Assembly (NCBI RefSeq): GCF_008087665.1
Contig: NZ_CP042912.1
Span: 2,356,001 to 2,420,000 of the forward strand
Direction: 5' to 3'
Length of the DNA: 64,000 nt
Source: Mariniblastus fucicola
GTDB taxonomy: Bacteria > Planctomycetota > Planctomycetia > Pirellulales > Pirellulaceae
The translations under genes were made by a program, and so were the position numbers. Each line of letters begins with the position of its first letter. Position 1 is the stretch's first letter. Below are positions 7,778-16,437 of the stretch, in pieces. The notes beneath the pieces were generated by a model. It ran no database searches. It was not told where the DNA came from and saw only the letters and a program-made list of their open reading frames with translations.

Positions 7778-8059
7778 TTATGATCGCACAAACAGGTTAG
7801 TCGTGCCATTGAAGGCCAGCCAGAGTCCGTATCCGCCCATTAAGATTTGCCATATTGCAACCGGAGTGAATCGCCAAAAATATTCTGTCCCCACGAAATC
7901 GAATGCTGTTTGGATGGAAGTTAGAATCGCCAAAACTCCAATTAGCCCGGAAAGGAACCGGTAGACAGGACGCATTTCGGCCCGAGGCTCGTCAACATGA
8001 ATCTCGTCGCCTGTTAGCTTGCCGGCGGGCGATTTGTAAGGGTTTTGTTCTTCTCCCAT
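7778..8059 (-). CDS. Cassette 14: NPYKSP-type two-helix membrane protein
   Basis: 93 residues beginning MGEEQNPYKSP, the N-terminal motif common in planctomycete membrane proteins. Helices near 33-52 and 65-85. No enzymatic motif. Confidence 0.72.
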   Translation of the reverse strand: MGEEQNPYKSPAGKLTGDEIHVDEPRAEMRPVYRFLSGLIGVLAILTSIQTAFDFVGTEYFWRFTPVAIWQILMGGYGLWLAFNGTTNLFVRS

Positions 8060-8129
8060 CTTTGCCTCTGTGTAAGATTCTAATTGAACCCAATTATTTT
8101 GACTGTGCCAGTGTGCGCTCCACTGCGTT

Positions 8130-8271
8130 GGATAACGGTTGCGTTAACCGAGACGCATGAGAAAGGTATGAAGTGAGTGTAGCGGATGATAAAATGCGAG
8201 GGACGAGCATCATCCGCGTAACGACGTTGGCCGAGCGTAAAATGCGGCTTCGGTTCAACGCTTTGTTATCC
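8130..8271 (-). repeat. attC 15 (class B)
   Basis: 142 bp; the R'-L' spacer is GGTTGC in place of GCCCGC, and the arm is CGAGACGCAT. Confidence 0.92.
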
Positions 8272-8646
8272 GGCGGTTAGCGTTACGATCCCGGTTTCGA
8301 TCGAGTACGCGTCGCCGATTCATTTGCATTATTGCCCGTCATTGAATCGAATGCAAACCCGGAATCTGCACGTCGGCGCGACGATCATTCAATCGGTTTG
8401 AGTTTTGGCTTCTGAGTTTAACCAATCCTGCAGAATGCACGTCGGTGCGCGTTGCCGCATGTCGACGCAACGATCGTTGAATCTGTTTGAACTTTGGCTC
8501 GAGCCAAGCGTCAACCATCGAATGCACGTCGGCGCGCGTTCAATTGTGAAGAAGCGCCAAGTCGTCTCCGATCGAGTGCGACTTCAGGCGTTTTGTGTCT
8601 TCCCGCAAGCCACCATCTGCGAAGCCAAATCGATACAGCCTCCGCA
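8272..8646 (-). other. Cassette 15 body: gene-free, family 3
   Basis: About 375 bp, diverged relative of cassette 9; the GCACGTCGG(C/T)GCG word occurs four times. Confidence 0.72.
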
Positions 8647-8716
8647 GGATAACGTCCGTGATCACCGAGCCGGAACCAGCGATCATCCATTTTCTAAACC
8701 ACGCGCAAGTCCGGCT
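8647..8716 (-). repeat. attC 16, left part (class D, split by IS110)
   Basis: R' box GGATAAC at 8647-8653 and the arm up to CCGGCT. It continues at 10361 after the insertion element; joined, the two parts give a normal class D site very similar to attC 30. Confidence 0.9.
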
Positions 8717-8849
8717 TATGGTCATTGCGTATCGTGATTGGTTGTCTGCCTCGGGAGCCAGAATGTAGCTCGGAGCAGGCAGACAACAGCTTATTGTTGA
8801 TACGGCGAAATTGCAAATTCTGTAATTAGTCTGTGGATAACTCAAACGC

Positions 8850-9000
8850 CTGTCGGGACGCTGACGAATCGTCCGGCCGTCGCCTAAACGACTTACCGAA
8901 GACCTTCGCAGCGTCCCGTTTCAATCACGCAAAACGAATACTCAGATGATGACTCCTTACATAAAAGACCATCCATAAGCACTTCGCGCCGTGATCGAAC
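8850..9000 (+). ncRNA. Candidate bridge RNA of the IS110 element
   Basis: Two stem-loops precede the transposase. Loop 1: a 10-bp stem 8854-8863/8909-8918, a CGAA/TTCG stem 8865-8868/8905-8908 and an inner hairpin 8879-8882/8889-8892. Its internal loop holds GTCCGGC (8871-8877), identical to the target left of the core, and CGAAG (8897-8901), complementary to CTTCG at the core. Loop 2: a stem 8924-8929/8990-8995 and CGAA/TTCG 8935-8938/8983-8986. Its internal loop holds CAGATG (8943-8948), as at the right end of the element, and CCATAAG (8973-8979), complementary to CTTATGG at the left end. Confidence 0.65.
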
Positions 9001-9036
9001 AAGCACTCGAAATCCCACTCTTGAAAGCAGGAATCC

Positions 9037-10281
9037 ATGAACAGTTTAACTCAAAAAACCGTCCTCGTTGGCATCGACTGGGCCGATCAAACCCACGCGT
9101 GGCACGTGCAAGACGGGCAAGCTCAAACCGCAGGACTTCTCCAGCAAGACGCGACCGCCATCCAGGACTGGATCCAACAGCTGCGAAAGCAATATCCCGA
9201 CAGCCAGTTCGCCGTGGCTATCGAAACCACCAAAGGAGCACTCATCTCGGCGCTGCTGGGGCACGATGATCTCACCCTCTATCCAATCAATCCCGCTGCG
9301 ATGGCGTCTTATCGGAAAGCCTTCGCTCACGGTGGCGGCAAGAACGATCCTGGTGACGCAATGCTGCTGTGTCAGTATCTGAAACACTACATCGCAAAGC
9401 TTCGACCTCTGCGGACGGAGTCGCCGTTAACCCGAAAGCTCGCTGCGATGGCCGCAGATCGCCGCCGGCTTGTCGATCAACGCACGGCACATTGCAATGG
9501 GCTCAAAGCAGTTCTCAAGACGTATTTCCCCGAGGTTCTCAAGCTTGGAGCCGCCAGGATTTACGCGGATTTTATCATTGCGTTTCTGCTTAAGTATCCG
9601 AATCTTGCGGTCGCTCAGAAAGCCGGAGCCACCAGACTGCGAAAACTGTTCTACGGCATCGGGTCTCGAGCCAAAGCCGAACAGCGCGTCCAGTTGTTGC
9701 TCGACGCGACTGCTTTGAGTGACGATTCGACTCTGATCGAAACCAATTCGATGCGAGTCGTGGCATTGGTGTCTTTGATCCAAACTTACAACGCACAGAT
9801 CCGAATCTATGCCGCACAGATCGCTGAAGCGGTGGTTGAGCATGAAGACTACGCGATCTTCAAATCGTTGCCGGGAGCCTCGGACCTGACTCACAGTCGG
9901 ATGATCGCTGCGATGGGCGACGACCGGACTCGCTACGAAGATGCCGGTTCACTTCAGGCAGCCACAGGCATCGCGCCACTAACGACTCAAAGCGGCAAGC
10001 AGCGATTCGTGTCGGCGCGTTGGGCTTGCACGAAGTTCCTCAGGCAAACGTTCCAAGAGTTCGCTGGGCTCTCGATCGCAAAAAGCAAGTGGGCTGCCGC
10101 CTATTACAAGTTTCAGTTGGACAAAGGCAAGTCACCTCAGATGGCCAAGCGTGCGTTGGCCTATAAATGGCAGCGAATTATCTTCCGCTGTTGGCAGGAC
10201 AGAGTCCCTTACGACGAAGCTAAATATATCGAGCGGCTGAAGAAAACCGGCTCACCGATCTATCAATTAATCAAGGCATGA
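9037..10281 (+). CDS. IS110 family transposase (DEDD recombinase)
   Basis: 414 residues. The N-terminal RuvC-like DEDD domain starts V-G-I-D-W-A-D, with Glu in A-I-E-T-T and the D-P-G-D-A segment near residues 106-110. The C-terminal transposase-20 domain has L-P-G-A, L-Q-A-A-T-G-I-A-P and Q-S-G-K, whose Ser is the likely nucleophile. The length fits the family. Start ATG with AGGA about 9 nt upstream. It appears intact and so possibly active. Confidence 0.95.
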   Translation: MNSLTQKTVLVGIDWADQTHAWHVQDGQAQTAGLLQQDATAIQDWIQQLRKQYPDSQFAVAIETTKGALISALLGHDDLTLYPINPAAMASYRKAFAHGGGKNDPGDAMLLCQYLKHYIAKLRPLRTESPLTRKLAAMAADRRRLVDQRTAHCNGLKAVLKTYFPEVLKLGAARIYADFIIAFLLKYPNLAVAQKAGATRLRKLFYGIGSRAKAEQRVQLLLDATALSDDSTLIETNSMRVVALVSLIQTYNAQIRIYAAQIAEAVVEHEDYAIFKSLPGASDLTHSRMIAAMGDDRTRYEDAGSLQAATGIAPLTTQSGKQRFVSARWACTKFLRQTFQEFAGLSIAKSKWAAAYYKFQLDKGKSPQMAKRALAYKWQRIIFRCWQDRVPYDEAKYIERLKKTGSPIYQLIKA

Positions 10282-10360
10282 CAGGGGAGAAACCGTCAAC
10301 AATCGATTCGAACAAAACGTTCAAAACTCCACCCGAGACTTGACACGATGCCACAGATGT

Positions 10361-10385
10361 CTTCGCGTGCATCACATTGTTATCC
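10361..10385 (-). repeat. attC 16, right part (split by IS110)
   Basis: CTTCGCGTGCATCACATT then GTTATCC; the L''/R'' half of the class D site. Confidence 0.88.
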
Positions 10386-10402
10386 GACGATTACGCTAAC
10401 CT

Positions 10403-10915
10403 CTAGGTGTTGCAGTAGGGGGCAAGATTTTCAAGCGTCATTTTTGCATAGTCAGCGATTTCTTCGTTTGGGTGTTGGACCAACTCGCGAAAACGTTCCA
10501 ATTTCTGAATTAGTATTTTCCGAATGTCGCATGTCCAATTGTAGTCGTCTGGGTAATTGAAAGAGCGCCTCGCAAGTGCCCAGTCCGAATCATTCCATTG
10601 AGACGTGTCAATTGGTGAAAGGTAGTGCGAAAACGAATATACCACAACCATCAGTTCCTCCAGGACTGGAGAAGGCGATCCCTGCTCAATTCGTTCAATC
10701 AAAAATGGCAATGCCGGTACAGAAATTGAACCCGCATTTCCTTGATGCGCGATCATGTGCGAGAGTTTGTTTATGGCTGCTTGCGCTACTGATTCAGTTG
10801 AATCGAAAAGTGACAGCAGTAAACCGGGAACCTGCTCAAGGTGCGAACTAGGGTAGCAAGGGTGCGAGAAGGAGTCCCAGTCAACAGATTGAATCCGTTT
10901 TTGCAGATCGGTCAT
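10403..10915 (-). CDS. Cassette 16: helical-repeat (HEAT-like) protein
   Basis: 170 residues from ATG 10915 (MTDLQKRIQSVDW). The amphipathic helices resemble HEAT/armadillo-type scaffolds: a conserved-looking W-D-S-F at the start and L-L-S-L-F-D-S-T-E-x-V-A-Q-A-A in the middle. No signal peptide; cytoplasmic. Its attC is broken by IS110, so the cassette probably cannot excise on its own. Confidence 0.65.
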   Translation of the reverse strand: MTDLQKRIQSVDWDSFSHPCYPSSHLEQVPGLLLSLFDSTESVAQAAINKLSHMIAHQGNAGSISVPALPFLIERIEQGSPSPVLEELMVVVYSFSHYLSPIDTSQWNDSDWALARRSFNYPDDYNWTCDIRKILIQKLERFRELVQHPNEEIADYAKMTLENLAPYCNT

Positions 10916-10929
10916 GAGCAATTTTAGTC

Positions 10930-11067
10930 GGATAACGCCCGCGTTAACCGAGGCGTCGAAAAGGTTTGAATTAGTGAAACTGGAGCCGGATACAATGGGA
11001 GGTACGACCATCCGGCGACAAGCCAACCGAGACGGCATCTCCGCTTCGGTTCAACGCTTTGTTATCC
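10930..11067 (-). repeat. attC 17 (class C)
   Basis: 138 bp, class C arm with an A-type inner stem. Confidence 0.93.
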
Positions 11068-11141
11068 AACGAGCCGAGTGATCCGCTTCCCACATCCTAG
11101 CAACTCGGCCCATCGAAGTCGAGCATGTCCAAGCGTGACAG

Positions 11142-11693
11142 CTACTCAACCAATTTCAGAACAAGCAATCGTGGAGAAAAATGAAATCCCGTATCCGGCC
11201 ATCCACCAATCCCCTCTGGCAAGTTGTCAGGAGTCCCAACATAGCCACCTGTCTCATAGCACCATAGTTTAACAACCGTTCCTACATAGTCCTTCTTCTT
11301 TTCAATTCGCTCCCTCTTTGTTAGCGGCTGCGTATTGATTTCATCCAACAGTTTGTTAAATCCGCTATGGGTAGAAGCCAACGGCATTTTTTGGAAATCA
11401 AAAGAGAGCGGAAAGACGCCAAAACGCATATCTCGAGTTCGTTCGAGTTTTTGTCCGTCGACATGAGTCACACGAAGTAAATAAGTAGAAACGGTCGACT
11501 TTTTTCGAAGAGTATTGCCGTCGATAATCTGCGCTTCTATCGCGATTGATGTACCCAGCGGAACTCCGAGTTTTCCCATTACGCCACGCTCTGAAATTTC
11601 GTCTAGCGGAATCGGCAGTTTTGGGTCTTCCGTCTCACTCTCTTGAAGCAACACCGTCAATAAAAGACAAGCAACCAAAAGTGCATACTTCAT
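11142..11693 (-). CDS. Cassette 17: secreted protein, conserved-looking
   Basis: 183 residues with a signal peptide (about 1-18). The part G-V-M-G-K-L-G-V-P-L-G-T and the C-terminal Y-E-T-G-G-Y-x-G-x-P...F-H-F resemble a family of secreted planctomycete proteins whose function I do not know. The 74-bp tail before attC contains the common element CGAAGTCGAGCATGTC. Confidence 0.7.
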   Translation of the reverse strand: MKYALLVACLLLTVLLQESETEDPKLPIPLDEISERGVMGKLGVPLGTSIAIEAQIIDGNTLRKKSTVSTYLLRVTHVDGQKLERTRDMRFGVFPLSFDFQKMPLASTHSGFNKLLDEINTQPLTKRERIEKKKDYVGTVVKLWCYETGGYVGTPDNLPEGIGGWPDTGFHFSPRLLVLKLVE

Positions 11694-11709
11694 GGCGATA
11701 ACTCACGTT

Positions 11710-11848
11710 GGATAACGTCCGCGTTAACCGAGCGGACCAGAGAATGTGAATTAGTGAAAATGGAGTCGGATACAATGGGAGCCAGCGACCATCCGGCGAC
11801 AAGCCAACCGGGAAGACCTCTCCGCTTCGGTTCAACGCTTTGTTATCC
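11710..11848 (-). repeat. attC 18 (class A)
   Basis: 139 bp. Confidence 0.94.
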
Positions 11849-12119
11849 GCGAGTGCAGCCCCAGCGTTGCTTAATTCTAGCGACCTGATCCAGCGAAGTC
11901 GAGCACGTCGTCCGCATGGTTCGAGCATGCTAATTGCATGTCAGAGCAAGTTTACGGATGAATGACGTCCGTGATTAGCTTGGTTTTGCAAATGCTTGCT
12001 ACCTTTATGCCAACATTCGATCAGTTGTCGAGTGCGTTCGCGCAAAGGCCGCATGTCATCACGCTGCCAACCGCATTTTCTTGCATGTCACGATCATGTC
12101 GACGCAAGATAGTTCCGCT
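11849..12119 (-). other. Cassette 18 body: gene-free, family 1
   Basis: About 270 bp, closest to cassettes 75, 60 and 56 (shared GATTAGCTTGGTTTTGCAAA). Confidence 0.75.
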
Positions 12120-12261
12120 GGATAACGCCCGCGTTAACCGAGACGCGGGTGAAAGGTGTATAGTGAGTGGAGCGGATGATGCAATGCGAGGAACGAGCAT
12201 CATCCGCGGAACAATGTTCGCACAGCGGAAAACGCGGCTTCGGTTCAACGCTTTGTTATCC
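12120..12261 (-). repeat. attC 19 (class B)
   Basis: 142 bp, near-identical to attC 82. Confidence 0.94.
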
Positions 12262-12634
12262 GGCGAATAGCGCTCCGAGCTCGGTTTCGATCGAGTACGC
12301 GTGGCCGATTGTGCATTATTGCCGGTCATTGAAGCAAATGCAAACCCAGCATTTGCACGTCGGCGCGACGATCATTCATTCGTGTTGAGCATTGAGTTTC
12401 GCTAACGATGAACACGACAAAATGGACGTCGTAGCGTGTAGCCGCATGTCGACGCAACGACCGTTGAATTGGTTTGCGTTGCCAACCCGTTTTGCCCAAG
12501 CCCAACAGAATGCACGTCGGCGCGCGTTCGAGCATGAAGAACTGCCAAAACGTGTCCGGTCGAGTGCGACTTCGAGCGTGCAGAGTCTCGTCAAAAGCCA
12601 CCATCTGCGAAGCCAACTCGATACAGCTTTCGCA
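12262..12634 (-). other. Cassette 19 body: gene-free, family 3 (copy of cassette 82)
   Basis: 373 bp; differs from 48352-48724 by very few bases, together with its attC. A recent duplication. Confidence 0.8.
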
Positions 12635-12776
12635 GGATAACGCCCGCGTTAACCGAGACGCGGCGAAAAGGTATGTAGTGAGTGTAGCGGATGATACAAT
12701 GCGAGGCACGAGCATCATCCGCGGAACGATGTTGGTACAGCGGGAAACGCGGCTTCGGTTCAACGCTTTGTTATCC
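12635..12776 (-). repeat. attC 20 (class B)
   Basis: 142 bp. Confidence 0.93.
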
Positions 12777-12808
12777 CGCGTAATGAGCAACCAACGGTTT
12801 CGCCATTC

Positions 12809-13162
12809 TTAGGCGTCGTCTTGCATGTCTTTATGGAGCAAGATGAATTGATCACGCTCACTTATGATTGTATTGGAGGCGCCCGCAAAATCAATGTCGG
12901 TCAACGCGCCATCAATGTAGGCGCGAAACACGGCGAATTCAGACGCAGAGCCCGTAAACCGCTTGTACAGTTCTCGCGATATGCCGTTGTGAAAAACATG
13001 GATACGATGGTTCATCTCGATAGCGGAGATTTCACCATTCTCGACAGATTCTATGCCAGCCCGAAGCTTGGAAAGTTCTCCCAGCAAAAGACGCTCATGG
13101 GCAGTGTCAGCAAGCTTGCGTATCCGCTTTCTGTCTAGTTTTGAATACATGTGCCTGTACAT
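12809..13162 (-). CDS. Cassette 20: soluble helical protein
   Basis: 117 residues (or 113 from the second Met at 13150). Predominantly helical and charged, without a signal peptide or membrane helix, so probably cytoplasmic. H-R-I-H-V-F-H-N-G-I-S-R-E-L-Y-K in the middle is distinctive, but I do not recognise the family. Confidence 0.68.
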   Translation of the reverse strand: MYRHMYSKLDRKRIRKLADTAHERLLLGELSKLRAGIESVENGEISAIEMNHRIHVFHNGISRELYKRFTGSASEFAVFRAYIDGALTDIDFAGASNTIISERDQFILLHKDMQDDA

Positions 13163-13173
13163 TCACAGGAGTG

Positions 13174-13312
13174 GGATAACGCCCGCGGTAACCGAGCGGA
13201 CCTGAAAATTTAAATTAGTGAAACTGGAGTCGGATATAATGGGAGCCTGCGACCATCCGGCGACATGCCCACCACGAAGCCATCTCCGCTTCGGTTCAAC
13301 GCATTGTTATCC
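13174..13312 (-). repeat. attC 21 (class A)
   Basis: 139 bp; the L' box is GGTTACC instead of GGTTAAC. Confidence 0.92.
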
Positions 13313-13439
13313 GGCCTGGATCGCTGAACAACGCACTTCTGGCGACAAGCTTGAGGCATGCATGTGTCCGCGCACCCGGTTCCTATCGCAATTATTCAAC
13401 AACGCGGACAAGGAATCAAGTCAATCCTGATGCACCTAG

Positions 13440-13742
13440 TCATGAGGGCAGGTTGTCTTCGTTCAGTTCAGCCACCAAGTCATATGCAACATTGAATACG
13501 AAGTACATTGATTCAAACGCAAATGGGAGTATCGCGAACGCGGCACGATACCCGACCGTTGAAATTGGTAACATGAGAATGCCAATTGTGGCGAGTGCAG
13601 ATGGCACGAATGAAAGACCGCTGGCGAACTGGCCTGTCCTGATGCGGCGAACGGCCATCATTAAAAGCGAAATTATCATCACCGAATAAAGTGAAAGGCA
13701 AGTTAGCCCAAGAATCCAGCGTAGTGCGATCATGGCATGCAA
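13440..13742 (-). CDS. Cassette 21: three-helix membrane protein (copy 1)
   Basis: 100 residues (or 97 from the Met at 13733). Hydrophobic helices near 8-30, 45-62 and 66-85, with an acidic C-terminus. Nearly identical to cassette 25, with only about three conservative differences. The 127-bp tail between gene and attC is also duplicated. Confidence 0.72.
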   Translation of the reverse strand: MHAMIALRWILGLTCLSLYSVMIISLLMMAVRRIRTGQFASGLSFVPSALATIGILMLPISTVGYRAAFAILPFAFESMYFVFNVAYDLVAELNEDNLPS

Positions 13743-13746
13743 GACC

Positions 13747-13884
13747 GGGTAACGTCCGCGTTAACCGAGCGGACCTAAAAATGTAAATTAGTGAAAATGG
13801 AGCCGGATACAATGGGAGGAACGACCATCCGGCGACTGGCCAACCACAAAGCCCTCTCCGCTTCGGTTCAACGCTTTGTTATCC
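13747..13884 (-). repeat. attC 22 (class A, altered box)
   Basis: 138 bp; the left box is GGGTAAC. Confidence 0.9.
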
Positions 13885-14155
13885 GCGTGTCCGGCCCCAG
13901 CGTTCTTTAATTCTACCGACCTGACCTGGCGAAGTCGAGCACGTCGTCCGCATGATTCGAGCATGTCAATTGCACGTCGGAGCGAGTCTGCGGATGAGTC
14001 ACGCCGTCGATCGGATTGACTTTGCCAATGCGTGCTGTCTTTGTGCCTGCATTCGCCCAGTTGTCGAATACGTCAACGCAAAGGCTGCATGTCGTCACGC
14101 TGCCAACCGGATTTCATTGCATGTCACGATCATGTCGACGCAAGATAGTTCCGCT
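13885..14155 (-). other. Cassette 22 body: gene-free, family 1
   Basis: About 270 bp; the short recurring reading frame is interrupted by a stop here, against coding. Confidence 0.75.
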
Positions 14156-14293
14156 GGATAACGTCCGCGTTAACCGAGCGGACCAAGAAATGTAAATTAG
14201 TGAAAATGGAGCCGGATACAATGGGAGGTACGACCATCCGGCGACTGGCCAATTGCGAAGGCCTCTCCGCTTCGGTTCAACGCTTTGTTATCC
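14156..14293 (-). repeat. attC 23 (class A)
   Basis: 138 bp. Confidence 0.94.
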
Positions 14294-14354
14294 AGCGACC
14301 GGGTGATTTACACTTAAATTTTATATTCTCGAATTATCGAAGTCGAGCATTTCG

Positions 14355-14741
14355 TCACCATCCATCTCGCCGATTCTTGAACGCCCTTTTTACTTGGCGA
14401 TCATTGAGTGAGATAAGTGCCCAGATTCCAAACGGAATTGAAATGAAAGTGCCGGTGCAGCAAGGGGCACAAGCGAGCACTGCCCCGATTGTACATACAC
14501 CTTCGCGACGCATCTGAATCAGTGAGATTCCACCGAAAAGCACCATTGCATTGCCGGCAATCGCCCCAAAACCAACGTATTGGAAAACTTCGTCAACCTT
14601 CTTGATCCACGGATCTGCAAATCTGCCGCGGTGTTCCTTTTTGCCGCCGTAGAGCATGTCACCACATAAAAGCAAAATGATCATGATCAATGAAACCATT
14701 AGTAGGCCTGTGCCGGGCCCTTTCGTTTTCATTTCATGCAT
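14355..14741 (-). CDS. Cassette 23: three-helix membrane protein (copy 1)
   Basis: 128 residues; helices near 13-31, 54-75 and 83-112, with G-I-W-A-L-x-S-L-N-D-x-Q-V-K-x-A-F at the end, a C-terminal pattern I associate with small bacterial membrane proteins. The cassette 73 product differs at only a few positions. Confidence 0.75.
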   Translation of the reverse strand: MHEMKTKGPGTGLLMVSLIMIILLLCGDMLYGGKKEHRGRFADPWIKKVDEVFQYVGFGAIAGNAMVLFGGISLIQMRREGVCTIGAVLACAPCCTGTFISIPFGIWALISLNDRQVKRAFKNRRDGW

Positions 14742-14754
14742 GAAACACCAAGCT

Positions 14755-14893
14755 GGATAGCGTCCGCGTTAACCGAGCGGACCTGAAAATGTGAATTGGT
14801 GAAACTGGAGTCGGATAAAATGGGAGCCTGCGACCATCCGGCGACAAAACGACCGAGAAGGCCTCTCCGCTTCGGTTCAACGCATTGTTATCC
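14755..14893 (-). repeat. attC 24 (class A, altered core box)
   Basis: 139 bp; the left box is GGATAGC, which changes the AAC/GTT cleavage triplet and probably weakens the site. Confidence 0.9.
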
Positions 14894-15162
14894 ACGCGTG
14901 CGGCCCCAGTGTTTTCAATTCTAGCAACCTGCCCCGGCGAAGTCGAGCACGTCGTCCGCATGATTCGAGTACGCTAATTGCACTTCAGAGCGATCCTGCG
15001 GATGAGTAACGCCGTCGATTGGATTGGCTTTGCCAATGCGTGCTGCTTTTACGCCTGCATCGCCCAGTTGTCGAATGACTCGGCGTAAGGGTTGCATATC
15101 ATCACGCTGCCAACCGCATTTTCTTGCATGTCACGAGCCTGTCGACGCAAGATAGTTCCGCT
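14894..15162 (-). other. Cassette 24 body: gene-free, family 1
   Basis: About 269 bp, with a small deletion relative to the other members. Confidence 0.75.
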
Positions 15163-15301
15163 GGATAACGTCCGCGTTAACCGAGCGGACCAGGAAATGT
15201 GAATTAGTGACAATGGAGTCGGATACAATGGGAGCCTGCGACCATCCGGCGACAAACCAACCACGACGCCATCTCCGCTTCGGTTCAACGCATTGTTATC
15301 C
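15163..15301 (-). repeat. attC 25 (class A)
   Basis: 139 bp. Confidence 0.94.
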
Positions 15302-15428
15302 GGCCTGGATCGCTGAACAACGCACTTCTGGCGACAAGCTTGAGGCATGCATGTGTCCGCGCGCCCGGTTCCTATCGCAATTATTCAACAACGCGGACAA
15401 GGAATCAAGTCAATTCTGATGCACCTAG

Positions 15429-15731
15429 TCATGAGGGCAGGTTGTCTTCGTTCAGTTCAGCCACCAAGTCGTATGCAATATTGAACACGAAGTACATTGA
15501 TTCAAACGCAAATGGGAGTATCGCGAACGCGGCACGATACCCGACCGTTGAAATTGGTAAAATGAGGATGCCAATTGTGGCGAGTGCAGATGGCACGAAT
15601 GAAAGACCGCTGGCGAACTGGCCTGTTCTGATGCGGCGAACGGCCATCATCAAAAGCGAGACTATCATGACTGAATAAAGTGAAAGGCAAGTTAGCCCAA
15701 GAATCCAGCGTAGTGCGATCATGGCATGCAA
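15429..15731 (-). CDS. Cassette 25: three-helix membrane protein (copy 2)
   Basis: 100 residues, paralogue of cassette 21 two kilobases away. The two copies keep the same frame and differ by conservative changes (for example Ile/Val), which suggests the protein is under selection. Confidence 0.74.
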   Translation of the reverse strand: MHAMIALRWILGLTCLSLYSVMIVSLLMMAVRRIRTGQFASGLSFVPSALATIGILILPISTVGYRAAFAILPFAFESMYFVFNIAYDLVAELNEDNLPS

Positions 15732-15735
15732 GGCC

Positions 15736-15875
15736 GGATAACGCCCGCGTTAACCGAGGCGTCGAAAAGGTTTGAAGTTGTGTAAACAGGAGTCGGATAC
15801 AATGGGAGCCTGCGACCATCCGGCGACAGATCGGCCGGGAATCGCAGGACGCTTCGGTTCAACGCTTTGTTATCC
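15736..15875 (-). repeat. attC 26 (class C)
   Basis: 140 bp. Confidence 0.93.
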
Positions 15876-15940
15876 AGACATCCGGGCAATTCGTTAACCA
15901 AGTCTAGCGGTTTGAACTGACGACGTCGAGCATGGTCAAG

Positions 15941-16276
15941 TTAGTTGCCTATCGATTCGTCAAGCAATGCCTGGCATTCTTCCACCGTCATCGAAGTGCA
16001 TTGAGTCAGCGCGTTGAGACATTGTTCGTGGGTGGCGCCTTGAGATGTTAGCACTCGCAACGCAATTTTCGACGTGCTGCCCGAATCAAGCATTTCTTTC
16101 AGCATGCGGTGAAAATCTTGGCCATGCGGAGGTTGTTTATCCACCCAGTAATGTTGATGGTGTCCGCGACCGATGTACATTGCCGCCAAATGATCAGCCT
16201 TCTCCTTACTCAAACCCTTCTCAACGAGAAACTCGTTGGCGTTGTAGTCAAGTCTGTAGACTGCCCAATCGTTCAT
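15941..16276 (-). CDS. Cassette 26: soluble protein
   Basis: 111 residues without a signal peptide or membrane helix. The N-terminal half has G-R-G-H-H-Q-H-Y-W-V-D; the C-terminal half (S-K-I-A-L-R-V-L-T ... S-M-T-V-E-E-C-Q-A-L-L-D) reads like a small helical domain. Family unknown; cytoplasmic. Confidence 0.68.
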   Translation of the reverse strand: MNDWAVYRLDYNANEFLVEKGLSKEKADHLAAMYIGRGHHQHYWVDKQPPHGQDFHRMLKEMLDSGSTSKIALRVLTSQGATHEQCLNALTQCTSMTVEECQALLDESIGN

Positions 16277-16286
16277 TCGTTAGTCT

Positions 16287-16425
16287 GGATAACGCCCGCG
16301 TTAACCGAGCGGATCAAGAAATGTAAATCAGTGAAAACGGAGTCGGATAAAATGGGAGCCTGCGACCATCCGACGACAAACCAACCACGAAGACCTCTCC
16401 GCTTCGGTTCAACGCATTGTTATCC
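16287..16425 (-). repeat. attC 27 (class A)
   Basis: 139 bp. Confidence 0.94.
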
Positions 16426-16437
16426 GGCGATTCAGGC

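Larger units (their letters stand above)
8717..10360 (+). mobile_element. IS110-group insertion element inside attC 16
   Basis: The split attC defines the ends: CCGG-CT before 8717 and CT-TCGCG after 10360, so a CT dinucleotide flanks both sides as expected for the IS110 core. There are no clear terminal inverted repeats. The long non-coding part (about 320 bp) is upstream of the transposase and only 79 bp follow it, which is the layout of the IS110 group rather than IS1111. The element points against the cassette genes. Confidence 0.88.
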
